A stretch of DNA of 15,040 nt, taken from Gammaproteobacteria bacterium (GTDB lineage Bacteria; Pseudomonadota; Gammaproteobacteria; Pseudomonadales; Azotimanducaceae). Each line of letters opens with the position of its first letter. The first letter of the stretch is position 1. The DNA lies in assembly GCA_002725095.1 (NCBI GenBank), contig PBQQ01000009.1, positions 13,283 to 28,322 of the forward strand. Direction: 5' to 3'. Position numbers and translations under genes: made by a program. Below the pieces are notes generated by a model. The model was not told the origin of the DNA and did not search any database. It saw only the letters and a program-made list of their open reading frames with translations. Of this stretch, positions 1 to 7,072 are shown piece by piece.

Positions 1-597
1 CCGGAGGCTGTGAGGTTTTGGCAGATCTTCGGCTCTTTTTGGTGGTCTGTGGGTTGCTTAGGCATGGCCGAGCACTATCGTAACGGCCCTGACAAGACGG
101 TGGAACGACCTGCCGTCGGTCGTCGTTCTTCCGAGTGCCAAGTGGACTGCGTGAATTTATTGATTCCGGGATCGGTGGTTTTGGAGCAGCCGCAGACAGC
201 GGCAGCGGCGATGCCTGGCATGGACGAGTTGCTGACGAGCGTGAGTGACTTTTTGCGTGACGATGTTATGGCCCACACTCAAGGTAGACTGCAGTTTCTG
301 GCCCGGGTGGCCGCCAATTCCCTAGATATAGTAAAACGCGAACAGACTTTGGCAGCGCCATGCTTGGTCAATGAAGAAAAACGGTTAAGAGAACTTTTTA
401 GTGAGCGCGAAGATTCGACGTTGGCTTTGGACGATTTGCGTTGGCGGCTCGTATATGCGCTCAGAGATGGCTCGATGGTACTGGATTCGGAGTTGTTACA
501 TGCGCACTTACGCGCAACGGTGGTGAATCAGATCGCTATCGACCAGCCGCGCTATGCTGGATTCAAAACAGCGACGAGTGAAGCGAACACGACATAA
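1..597 (+). CDS. Phosphotransferase (APH/ACAD10-like) C-terminus fused to DUF6285, 5' truncated
   Basis: The reading frame is open from the first base, so the gene begins outside the window. The first ~50 visible residues (WWSVGCLGMAEHYRNG, then SVERxAVGRR-like text) match my memory of the C-terminal end of aminoglycoside-phosphotransferase-fold kinases that sit with acyl-CoA dehydrogenases. An Ala/Pro/Gln linker follows (about in-window residues 53-70). From about residue 71 comes a domain with DUF6285 features: MDELLxSVSDFLRDDV, GRLQFLARVAANSL, and the ending HLRATVVNQIAIDQPRY. No stop separates the parts, and the internal ATGs at 211 and 220 have no Shine-Dalgarno, so one polypeptide is expected. 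Family knowledge: in Pseudomonas putida levulinate catabolism the kinase LvaA works with a small partner, LvaB, to phosphorylate 4-hydroxyacyl-CoA. I infer an LvaA-LvaB-like fusion; the substrate is unproven. The SDR gene begins 15 bases downstream. Confidence 0.8.
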   Translation, partial: PEAVRFWQIFGSFWWSVGCLGMAEHYRNGPDKTVERPAVGRRSSECQVDCVNLLIPGSVVLEQPQTAAAAMPGMDELLTSVSDFLRDDVMAHTQGRLQFLARVAANSLDIVKREQTLAAPCLVNEEKRLRELFSEREDSTLALDDLRWRLVYALRDGSMVLDSELLHAHLRATVVNQIAIDQPRYAGFKTATSEANTT

Positions 598-612
598 GTT
601 GGAGACTAAACC

Positions 613-1413
613 ATGCAATTAGACGGTAAATTGGCGGTAATCACGGGTGGCATCAGTGGTTTGGGGAGAGCTACTGCCGAGCGCTTTGCGAAGGAAGGTG
701 CACGAGTTGTCATTGCTGACATAAACGCCGAAAAAGGTGAAACAGCGGCTCAGGAAATGTCCGCTGGTGGCGCGGCGATCGAGTTTATTGCAGTGAATGT
801 CACCGACGAAAACAATCAGCAAGTGCTGTTTGATGATGTCGTGCGCCGATACGGCCAACTTGACATCGTTGTTGCGGCCGCAGGTATTTCATCAGCAGGG
901 TATGTCAGCGGTGAAGTTTCGGCCCCGGCCGAAGATCCTGAACAGAATTTTTTGTACAACAAACCGATTGCCGATTGGCAACGGGTGCTGGATGTAAATC
1001 TGACCGGAGTAGCGATCACCGATCGTTTGGCCGCGCGTCATATGCTGGCGCTGGGCGTGCATGGCTCGATCATTAATATCGCGTCCATCGCAGGTAGGCG
1101 GCCGCTACCTGGTGCCGCGGATTATTGCGTGTCGAAAGCCGGCGTAATCATGCTGACGAACGTCTTCGCCACGGAATTGGCGACTAAAAATATTCGAGTC
1201 AATGCCATTGGGCCGGGCTTTATTGAAACTCCGATGACTGCGAGTATTCGTCAGTCGCCGGAATGGGTTGACACAGTGATGCAAATGACCCCGATGCAGC
1301 GTTTTGGACAGGCTCACGAGATTGCGAATACCGCGTTGTTTCTCGCCAGTGACGAATCCAGTTATGTTACTGGGCAGACGCTATTCCCTAGCGGTGGCAT
1401 GCATACCGGTTAA
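613..1413 (+). CDS. Short-chain dehydrogenase/reductase (SDR)
   Basis: This is a 266-residue classical SDR and probably a soluble NAD(H)-dependent oxidoreductase. The cofactor motif TGGISGLG is at residues 11-18, and an Asp at the end of strand 2 (VVIADI, D36) favours NAD over NADP. Other landmarks are AAAG at 88-91, N129, catalytic S158, Y171 and K175 (YCVSK), and the PG motif at 201-202. A stretch rich in acidic and small residues (about 93-118) makes the loop after strand 4 longer than usual. The start ATG has GGAG at 601-604, 8 bases upstream. It follows the kinase/DUF6285 gene by 15 bases and is probably co-transcribed with it. In the P. putida lva cluster an SDR (LvaD) reduces the 4-keto group of levulinyl-CoA, so a ketoacyl-CoA reductase or hydroxyacyl-CoA dehydrogenase role is a reasonable inference. 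The sequence alone does not fix the substrate. Confidence 0.9.
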   Translation: MQLDGKLAVITGGISGLGRATAERFAKEGARVVIADINAEKGETAAQEMSAGGAAIEFIAVNVTDENNQQVLFDDVVRRYGQLDIVVAAAGISSAGYVSGEVSAPAEDPEQNFLYNKPIADWQRVLDVNLTGVAITDRLAARHMLALGVHGSIINIASIAGRRPLPGAADYCVSKAGVIMLTNVFATELATKNIRVNAIGPGFIETPMTASIRQSPEWVDTVMQMTPMQRFGQAHEIANTALFLASDESSYVTGQTLFPSGGMHTG

Positions 1414-1421
1414 CAGCTCAA

Positions 1422-2435
1422 TCACCATGCGGAATCGTAGGCGCTGAGGCTGGCGGCACCGCCCGTGTGAATAAACACAACGTGTTCGTGGTCGTCAAAG
1501 TTGCCCAAGGTGATTTGATCGATCAACCCGGCGGCGGCTTTGCCCGAGTACACCGGATCCAACAAAATGCCTTCGAGCGAAGCGAACATGGTTATGGCCT
1601 CTAATCCTGCTGCGGTCGGTTGGCCGTAGGCGCCGCCGAAATAGGCGTGATTAATGTGTATCGGTAGTTTTTCGATCGATTGCACAACACCAAAGCGTTG
1701 CTGCATCGTCGCTAGTAAGCTGCTTATTCGTTGTTTGAGTGTGTCTGGTTCTGGATGAAATACGTTGATCCCCATGATGTCGATGTCGTAACCCAGTGCT
1801 GCATTGCCAAATACCAAACCGGCTTGGGTTCCTGAACTGGCTGAGGCGTGTACGATTTGGGTCGGCGTAAAAGGCGCCTGCCAAACCAATTCGCTAATAC
1901 AGCGACTGTAGCCTAATGCGCCGATCGCATTTGAGCCGCCAGCGGGTATTTCATAAATAGTTTTGTCTTGTTGCTCCAGAGTGTTCATGACGTTCTTGCG
2001 ACCGTCCTCAAAGTTGTCTAAGTCAAAGGTGTAAACGTGCGCGTTGAGTAAGCGGTTGAACAACATATTGCCGTTGTGCAGATAATTCTGATCGCTGCGA
2101 TCCACTCGGCGACTGAGCAGCAGATGACAGTCGAGGCCGACTTTGGCGCAAGCCGCCGCAGTTTGCCGAGCATGGTTAGACTGCACGGCGCCGTAGCTGA
2201 CAATGGTGTCCGCACCCTGCAGTTGTGCGTCGGCGATGAGGTATTCCAGCTTGCGCGTTTTGTTGCCGCCCGTGGCAAGACCGCTGCAGTCGTCCCGTTT
2301 TACCCAAATTTGCGGGCCACCGAGTTCGGCGCTCAGACGGTGCAGTGGCTCTAGCGGGGTCGGCCAATGGCCAAGTGGGGTGGTTGGAAGGGCGGCCAGC
2401 CAATCAGGGGCGGTAAATGAGTTTGGTGATGTCAC
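1422..2435 (-). CDS. dcyD: D-cysteine desulfhydrase-type PLP enzyme (ACC deaminase family)
   Basis: This 337-residue fold-type II PLP enzyme probably converts D-cysteine to pyruvate, sulfide and ammonia in the cytoplasm. The PLP lysine is K59 in GGNKTRKLEYL, the substrate-binding SNH is at 86-88, and the phosphate loop SGTQAGL is at 201-207. At the two positions reported to separate ACC deaminase (Glu, Leu) from D-cysteine desulfhydrase (Ser, Thr), this protein has S297 (VYSGK) and T324 (IHTGG), with the expected spacing of 27. That favours the desulfhydrase. The start is GTG at 2435, with GGAG at 2446-2449 lying inside the last codons of the upstream kinase gene. The kinase stop is only 4 bases away, so translation is probably coupled. 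The stop converges on the SDR gene with an 8-base spacer. Other amino acid substrates remain possible. Confidence 0.85.
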   Translation of the reverse strand: MTSPNSFTAPDWLAALPTTPLGHWPTPLEPLHRLSAELGGPQIWVKRDDCSGLATGGNKTRKLEYLIADAQLQGADTIVSYGAVQSNHARQTAAACAKVGLDCHLLLSRRVDRSDQNYLHNGNMLFNRLLNAHVYTFDLDNFEDGRKNVMNTLEQQDKTIYEIPAGGSNAIGALGYSRCISELVWQAPFTPTQIVHASASSGTQAGLVFGNAALGYDIDIMGINVFHPEPDTLKQRISSLLATMQQRFGVVQSIEKLPIHINHAYFGGAYGQPTAAGLEAITMFASLEGILLDPVYSGKAAAGLIDQITLGNFDDHEHVVFIHTGGAASLSAYDSAW

Positions 2436-2439
2436 GATG

Positions 2440-3357
2440 CTATGGCTCCAGATCGGCGGGTTGCGCGCCGTGGTGACTTAAGCACTGGCGCGCCAGTGCC
2501 GTGCCTGCCTCAATGGCAGCGTCCAAATAAGTCAGCGGCTGCGTGGTATTCCTAAGTAACTGGCTAACAACGCCAGCGGTAAAAGCATCGCCGCTGCCCG
2601 TGGGGTCTACTACCGGAGTAAATTTCTCCACTGGATATTGTCTGATATTGCCGTCACCAAGCAGGGCCTCAATTGGTGCTGCACCGTCGGTTATGATCGT
2701 GGTCTTGGATAAAAAAATCTCCGGTGCCTGCGCGCGAATATGCCTGGCTTCATGTGCGTTTACCACGAGCCAATTGGCATAGGTTGAGCATGCGTTGAGC
2801 ATGCCCGCATCCATCTGGTCGGTAAATTGACCCGGGGCCCAAACGACCAAGGCGCTTGGATTTTGTTCGTGCATAAACGCCATAGTGCCCCGCATTAACT
2901 CTGGTGGGAACGGGGCGCACAGCAGCAACCTGCAGTCTGTGAGCTTAGACCCAATGGATTCGAGGTGTTGCACCCAGACAGCAGGCGCAACTTCGGGGCC
3001 TGAGTGAAACGCGGTGAATTGCTGACCCTGCGGATCGGTGAGGATGTAAGCCGTCGCGCAGCTGGCGTTCGTATCTTTATAAAGGCCGCACAGATCCGCG
3101 CCGTACGAGCGAAGTGCGGCTTGATAGCGTATGTCATCACTGCCGCTAACGCTGAGTAATAACGTTGATTGTTGCAGTCCGCACAGGTGGTAAGTCAAAT
3201 TGCCTCCGCAGCCACCCATATGCTCGGTTGTTGCGCTGACTTTGCAATTCAGTCCGGGGCCATTCGGCCCAAACGGTGTTTGGATTGTCGCGATGCGGTC
3301 GTATGCCAATGCACCTAAAACCGCTACTGCTGGGTTTTTAGGTGCGTTGTTTGTCAA
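2440..3357 (-). CDS. PfkB-family kinase, adenosine-kinase-like
   Basis: This is a ribokinase/PfkB-superfamily sugar or nucleoside kinase of about 305 residues. Evidence: an N-terminal strand-turn AVLGALAYD, a glycine-rich substrate segment GGCGGNLTYHL (about 48-58), the NxxE motif NAHE (200-203), and the C-terminal signature DPTGSGDAF (251-259) whose second Asp (D257) is the catalytic base. The layout, including ATAYILTDPQGQQFTAFHSG, resembles gammaproteobacterial adenosine kinase-like proteins as I remember them. AMP formation from adenosine is therefore the best guess, but another nucleoside or sugar is possible. Start choice: two TTG codons stand in tandem (3360 and 3357), and GGAG lies 7 bases before the second, so 3357 is preferred. 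The gene overlaps the end of the DUF454 gene by about 20 bases and sits 4 bases before dcyD, so the three form one operon. Confidence 0.8.
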   Translation of the reverse strand: MTNNAPKNPAVAVLGALAYDRIATIQTPFGPNGPGLNCKVSATTEHMGGCGGNLTYHLCGLQQSTLLLSVSGSDDIRYQAALRSYGADLCGLYKDTNASCATAYILTDPQGQQFTAFHSGPEVAPAVWVQHLESIGSKLTDCRLLLCAPFPPELMRGTMAFMHEQNPSALVVWAPGQFTDQMDAGMLNACSTYANWLVVNAHEARHIRAQAPEIFLSKTTIITDGAAPIEALLGDGNIRQYPVEKFTPVVDPTGSGDAFTAGVVSQLLRNTTQPLTYLDAAIEAGTALARQCLSHHGAQPADLEP

Positions 3358-3619
3358 CAAAAATCTCCGCAGAGGCCCATAGTGTTACTTTGGCGCGGGT
3401 TTTTAATGGCATATCTTTCGCTGTTTCCAATCGCGATAAGAAGCGACCCAAGCGCGGCTGTTTTGCTAATTGCCGGGCCATAAAGGGTGAGGCGCTGGCG
3501 AGGCATATTGTGCCGATCGCAAAGAAAATGAAGCCGGGCATCAGCGGCACAGCCAGACCAATGAAGCCTAAAATCATGCATAAGCTGCCGATAACTCCGA
3601 GGAAAATACGTGCAATCAT
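3338..3619 (-). CDS. DUF454/YbaN-like small membrane protein
   Basis: A 93-residue protein if started at the ATG at 3619. The in-frame TTG at 3682 would add 21 polar residues and has no ribosome site. The N-terminal half is hydrophobic (IARIFLGVIGSLCMILGFIG, then LAVPLMPGFIFFAIGTICLA), giving two probable membrane segments in the inner membrane. The pattern G...LG.IG...PL.PG....A..C.A..SP, followed by a basic amphipathic tail, fits the DUF454/YbaN family as I remember it; its biochemical role is unknown. The C-terminus is slightly short for the family. The gene leads the operon with the PfkB kinase and D-cysteine desulfhydrase and overlaps the kinase start. No clear Shine-Dalgarno precedes the ATG, so the start is uncertain. 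Confidence 0.65.
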   Translation of the reverse strand: MIARIFLGVIGSLCMILGFIGLAVPLMPGFIFFAIGTICLASASPFMARQLAKQPRLGRFLSRLETAKDMPLKTRAKVTLWASAEIFVDKQRT

Positions 3620-3808
3620 AGTCAGGGCGATAGGTTGTTGATTCACATCCGAATAAGCACGAACCGTACCAAAAGTTAGCAACGATGTGCATGGGCGCTA
3701 TGGGGTTATTTTTGCAGTCGTTGGGTGATTTCGCCAAAAAGTGGCAGAAAATCCTACGCATCACGTTTATCGTTCTCTACATTGGCGTGCAAGCCAGCGG
3801 AGTCATTC

Positions 3809-4450
3809 ATGCTGACCATTGAAATTTTTTCCGACGTCATCTGTCCGTGGTGTTTTATCGGCAAGCGCCGTCTAGATCAGGCGCTTGATGGAGAAGTTGG
3901 GACGGATGTTGTTTTGCGCTGGCGCCCCTATCAACTTTACCCGAAAGCGCCCGAGGCGGGCTGGGATCGCCAGGACTTCGTCCGACGACGCTATGGCGCT
4001 GAAGCAGATGCCGGGCGGGCGCCCGGTCGGATTCGCGAAGAGGCCGAACAGGAAGGTCTGGAGCTACGTTACGATCGCATCGGTCGAGTGCCGAATACAT
4101 TGTTGGCACATCGGTTAATGGAACTGGCCGCACTCAATGATTGCCAGAATGCTGTAGCGGAGGCGCTGTTTGTTGGCTATTTCTGCAACGGCAAGGACAT
4201 TGGTGATCTCGTCACGCTTGCGGAGCTTGGCGCTGAAGTTGGGTTAGACCGCGACGAGATCCAGAAAGAACTCACGGGCAGTTTTGGGTTAGAAGTGGTC
4301 AAGCAACAGTTGCAACGGGCACCAGACGTAGGTGTGGTGGGTGTGCCCGGTTACTTGTTAGGCGGCGGATTTTTGTTGCCCGGGGCACAAAGTGTGGACA
4401 CCATGCGGCAGATTATCGCCCGCGCTAAGATTCGGCTCAGCGATCATTGA
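3809..4450 (+). CDS. DsbA-family (FrnE-like) thiol oxidoreductase, cytoplasmic
   Basis: A 213-residue thioredoxin-fold protein of the DsbA/FrnE/2-hydroxychromene-2-carboxylate isomerase group. It starts directly with the first strand (MLTIEIFSDVICPWC), the active-site CPWC is at residues 12-15, and no signal peptide is present, so it is expected in the cytoplasm. A helical insert (about 60-165) carries the usual RxPNTLLAHRL and CNGKDIGD signatures. The cis-proline is in GVPGYLLGGG (P180), followed by PGAQ. GGAG at 3799-3802, 6 bases before ATG 3809, decides the start over an upstream in-frame ATG at 3725 that would add 28 unlikely residues. It is divergent from the DUF454-kinase-dcyD operon and convergent with cysE. 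Family members act in thiol-disulfide exchange or glutathione-type reactions; the substrate is unknown. Confidence 0.88.
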   Translation: MLTIEIFSDVICPWCFIGKRRLDQALDGEVGTDVVLRWRPYQLYPKAPEAGWDRQDFVRRRYGAEADAGRAPGRIREEAEQEGLELRYDRIGRVPNTLLAHRLMELAALNDCQNAVAEALFVGYFCNGKDIGDLVTLAELGAEVGLDRDEIQKELTGSFGLEVVKQQLQRAPDVGVVGVPGYLLGGGFLLPGAQSVDTMRQIIARAKIRLSDH

Positions 4451-4505
4451 TTGAGCGCTAGCACAGAGACCGCAGGGCGAGTGATCAAGGCTGGGTTTCG
4501 GCGAG

Positions 4506-5381
4506 TCAGAGGTCAGCAAACCCGCGTACATGATCCATGTCGTGGGCAGGGATCTGATCATGAGGATCGCCCACTACTTTTGCCGGTATCCCCGCTACGG
4601 TGACGTTAGGCGGCACATCGTTGAGCACTACGCTGCCTGCCCCGACTTTGGCGTTTACGCCCACCTCAATGTTGCCGATGATTTTGCATCCCGCCGACAG
4701 TAGGACTCCACGGCGAATTTTCGGGTGCCGATCACCGCTGGTTTTGCCGGTGCCTCCGAGAGTGACTGAATGCAGGATCGATACATCATCTTCAATCACA
4801 GCGGTCTCGCCGATAACAATACCGGTGGCGTGATCGAGCATAATGCCAGAGCCGACCCGCGCAGCGGGGTGTAGGTCGACACCGAGAGTTACGCTGATCT
4901 GGTTCTGAAAAAACTGGGCCAGAGTACGTCGCTCTTTATTCCACAACCAATGGGCAATTCGATGAGCCTGCAATGCGTGGAAACCCTTAAAAAACAGAAA
5001 CGAACTCGATAAGTCATCACACGCTGGGTCGCGTGTGTAGGTTGCAATGATGTCGATTTCAGCCGAACTGAGAATCTCAGAATCGTCATAAGTCGCCTCG
5101 GCAATGACATCGCGTATCAACATAGTGGGCAACATAGGATTGTCGAGTTTGCTCGCGAGACGAAAACTCAGAGCGTCGCCAAAAGTGCGATGATTGAGAA
5201 TCGTGGCGTGAAAATAGCTGCCTAGAATGGGTTCTTCTTTGGCCTTGCGTTCGGCTTCCTCGCGCATCAGAGGCCATAAGTCTTCTGGGCCTGTTATCGT
5301 TTTTAGCTCGCCCTTTTCAGATCCAGCGATGATCTGTGCGAACCGTTGTTCGCTGTTGATGAGGTGCGTTGCCTGAGCCAT
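4506..5381 (-). CDS. cysE: Serine O-acetyltransferase CysE
   Basis: Acetyl-CoA + L-serine gives O-acetyl-L-serine, the first committed step of cysteine synthesis, in the cytoplasm. The protein has 291 residues against 273 in E. coli. The N-terminal helical domain (about 30-160, DLWPLMREEAERKAKEEP) is followed by a left-handed beta-helix of hexapeptide repeats (about 165-260). Catalytic residues are visible: the D183-H184 pair in MLDHATG and H219 in DRHPKI, with the same 35-residue spacing as E. coli H158/H193. SVTLGGTGK supports acetyl-CoA binding. The C-terminal tail (GIPAKVV onward) is where cysteine feedback and CysK binding occur in the family. Start: ATG 5381 has GGAGG at 5387-5391; the ATG at 5393 lies before that site and would add only four residues. 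The gene is divergent from nadK. Confidence 0.96.
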   Translation of the reverse strand: MAQATHLINSEQRFAQIIAGSEKGELKTITGPEDLWPLMREEAERKAKEEPILGSYFHATILNHRTFGDALSFRLASKLDNPMLPTMLIRDVIAEATYDDSEILSSAEIDIIATYTRDPACDDLSSSFLFFKGFHALQAHRIAHWLWNKERRTLAQFFQNQISVTLGVDLHPAARVGSGIMLDHATGIVIGETAVIEDDVSILHSVTLGGTGKTSGDRHPKIRRGVLLSAGCKIIGNIEVGVNAKVGAGSVVLNDVPPNVTVAGIPAKVVGDPHDQIPAHDMDHVRGFADL

Positions 5382-5386
5382 GAAGC

Positions 5387-5391
5387 CCTCC
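5387..5391 (-). promoter_or_regulatory. Ribosome binding site deciding the cysE start
   Basis: GGAGG on the minus strand sits 5 bases before the ATG at 5381. The alternative in-frame ATG at 5393 lies just before this site and has no such element of its own. Confidence 0.75.
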
Positions 5392-5535
5392 ATTTGCTCG
5401 TTGGCGTGTCACAGGCTTAGGAGCGTAGACAGATTTGCTTTGATTGCAAGCATTGTCGGGGTCAGAACCGCTGTGTAAGGTGGGCGGCAATTGCAGTTAG
5501 ATTACGCACGCAAAGCCTTAAGAAAAGAAAGATAT

Positions 5536-6441
5536 ATGCATTCCCAGCAAGATCAAGGAAAGTTCCAGCGCGTGGGTGTAGTCGCTCGGCACCATACCGA
5601 TAGCATACTCGAGAGCGTTTTGAATGTTGAAGCCGTTTTGCGAACGGCTGGCAGTGATGTCGTGGTCGATGCAGAGACAGCCGCGGCGCTTCCTCACGGT
5701 TCGCACAGTGTGGTGGAAAAATCTGCATTGGAAGCCTTGGATCTGGTCGTCGTCGTCGGTGGCGATGGCAGTCTCCTAGGCTACGGGCGCGACCTAGCCG
5801 CTTCTGGTGTTCCGGTGGTGGGCGTAAACCGAGGTGGATTGGGCTTTCTTGCTGCGGTTTCGCCTGAGCAAATAGAGGTGTCGTTTGCGCAGATTCTGCG
5901 GGGAGACTATGCCATTGAGGAACACTTTTTACTGCAGGCCTCGGTCAGCCGAAACGGTCAAGTGGTGGCCATGCAGAGCGCTTTGAACGATGTGGTGGTA
6001 AATCCGGGCAGCCCGGCGAGGATGATGGAATTTGCCCTGTGGGTGGACGATGAATACGTTTATGACCAGCGCTCGGATGGGCTGATTATCGCAAGTCCTA
6101 CTGGATCAACGGCCTATGCGCTATCGGCGGGTGGGCCGATTATGCACCCCGGGTTGGACGCAGTGGTTATTGTGCCGATGTTTCCGCATACGTTGACCTC
6201 TAGGCCGTTGGTCGTGCCGGGCGACAAAGTGCTGCGTTTGCGATTACTGGATGTTTCAGACGCTGAGGCGCAGATGAGTTGTGATTCTCAGGTTTATGTA
6301 GAGTTGAAAATTGGCGATGAGGTTGTCATAGAAAAGCATACCGCACCCCTGCGACTGCTTTATCCGCCGGGCCACAGTTTTTATCAATCGTGTCGCAGCA
6401 AGTTAGATTGGGGCAGCCGCTTGGGCGGACAACGCTCGTAG
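5536..6441 (+). CDS. nadK: NAD kinase
   Basis: ATP (or polyphosphate) + NAD gives NADP, in the cytoplasm. It is 301 residues from ATG 5536, close to the 292 of E. coli. The catalytic GGDGSLLG motif is at residues 75-82 with the catalytic Asp at 77. NRGGLGFL is at about 98-105, then the NDVVV loop, the NAD-binding stretch SDGLIIASPTGSTAYALSAG (180-199), and PMFPHTLTSRPLV (214-226), which closely resembles the E. coli enzyme. An upstream in-frame TTG (5491) would add 15 residues without family support. The chosen ATG is preceded by a purine-rich AAGAAAAGAAAG that can act as a weak ribosome site. The gene is divergent from cysE across about 150 bases, and its TAG stop directly abuts the stop of the mocA-like gene on the other strand, with no spacer. 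Confidence 0.96.
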   Translation: MHSQQDQGKFQRVGVVARHHTDSILESVLNVEAVLRTAGSDVVVDAETAAALPHGSHSVVEKSALEALDLVVVVGGDGSLLGYGRDLAASGVPVVGVNRGGLGFLAAVSPEQIEVSFAQILRGDYAIEEHFLLQASVSRNGQVVAMQSALNDVVVNPGSPARMMEFALWVDDEYVYDQRSDGLIIASPTGSTAYALSAGGPIMHPGLDAVVIVPMFPHTLTSRPLVVPGDKVLRLRLLDVSDAEAQMSCDSQVYVELKIGDEVVIEKHTAPLRLLYPPGHSFYQSCRSKLDWGSRLGGQRS

Positions 6442-7068
6442 TCATTGGTTTTCTGCGGGTAAATCTGAGGGGTGATCAATGTCCTGAATGACGCCAACGT
6501 CATCGCAGTCGAAGTAATCAATTTGCTCGGCCCGTTGTTGTATTAAACGCCGTGCGCCGTTATCTCCAACACTTGCCCTGACCTCACTGAATAGTCGATT
6601 GTGGATTCCGATGGGGTGACCATGTTGCCGCTCTAAGGGTTTAACCGCTGTAGCCAAAGCACTGACCAGACGAGGCTGTATTAACGGCGCACTGCTGTTC
6701 CGCGCATGAGTTATAAGACCGACTAAAGTGGTTTGAGAAACAAACGGCATATCGAGTAGCGCGACGAACGCCCAGCTCCAATCAATCGCAGCAAAGCCAG
6801 CGCTTAGTGAATGGCCCATGCCTTTATATGCTAGTGGCGCGCGGATGATTTCTAGGTTTGAAAATTTTTCTAGGTCAGCTGTGAATTGCGCAGGATCATC
6901 TTCTTCGCGCAATACCAAGCGTACTTTTGCAAAGGCGGCGCAATAGGTACCGAGTGTTGTTGCGGCGACGGTGCTGTGTTGCAGCTTTGCGATGCGTTTG
7001 TCGCGGCCAAAGCGGCGGCTAAAGCCGGCCCCAAGAATTACACAGCCAATGTCCTGCAGCTTGGTCAT
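6442..7068 (-). CDS. MocA-like molybdopterin nucleotidyltransferase (MobA-like NTP transferase fold)
   Basis: A 208-residue protein of the MobA/MocA NTP-transferase family, which attaches CMP (MocA) or GMP (MobA) to molybdopterin. The N-terminal nucleotide loop LGAGFSRRFGRDKR (12-25) is a variant of LAAGxSxRMGxxK: the first Ala is Gly and the Met is Phe. Further motifs are KGMGHSLSAG (82-91), the metal-binding LDMPFV (105-110, D106), GHP (150-152) and GDNGARRL (168-175). The GHP plus GDxGAR pair is the MocA type, so cytidylyl transfer for a xanthine dehydrogenase/CO dehydrogenase class enzyme is inferred. It starts at ATG 7068, 4 bases after the xdhC-like stop, so the two are one operon. No molybdenum hydroxylase gene is visible in the window. 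MobA or another sugar-nucleotide-type transferase is less likely. Confidence 0.85.
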   Translation of the reverse strand: MTKLQDIGCVILGAGFSRRFGRDKRIAKLQHSTVAATTLGTYCAAFAKVRLVLREEDDPAQFTADLEKFSNLEIIRAPLAYKGMGHSLSAGFAAIDWSWAFVALLDMPFVSQTTLVGLITHARNSSAPLIQPRLVSALATAVKPLERQHGHPIGIHNRLFSEVRASVGDNGARRLIQQRAEQIDYFDCDDVGVIQDIDHPSDLPAENQ

Positions 7069-7072
7069 TAGT

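Noticed and set aside
3725..3808. 28-residue N-terminal extension of the DsbA-family gene
   Set aside because: It resembles neither a signal peptide nor family sequence. GGAG 6 bases before ATG 3809 and the immediate start of the thioredoxin fold support the shorter form.
3620..3808. Promoters for the divergent DUF454 operon and DsbA-family gene
   Set aside because: I searched by eye for -35/-10 pairs on both strands and found none with acceptable spacing and matches, so no promoter is called, although one must exist nearby.
4451..4505. Terminator between the convergent DsbA-family and cysE genes
   Set aside because: Only short palindromes (AGCGCT, GCTAGC) and a weak imperfect inverted repeat are present, with no T-tract.
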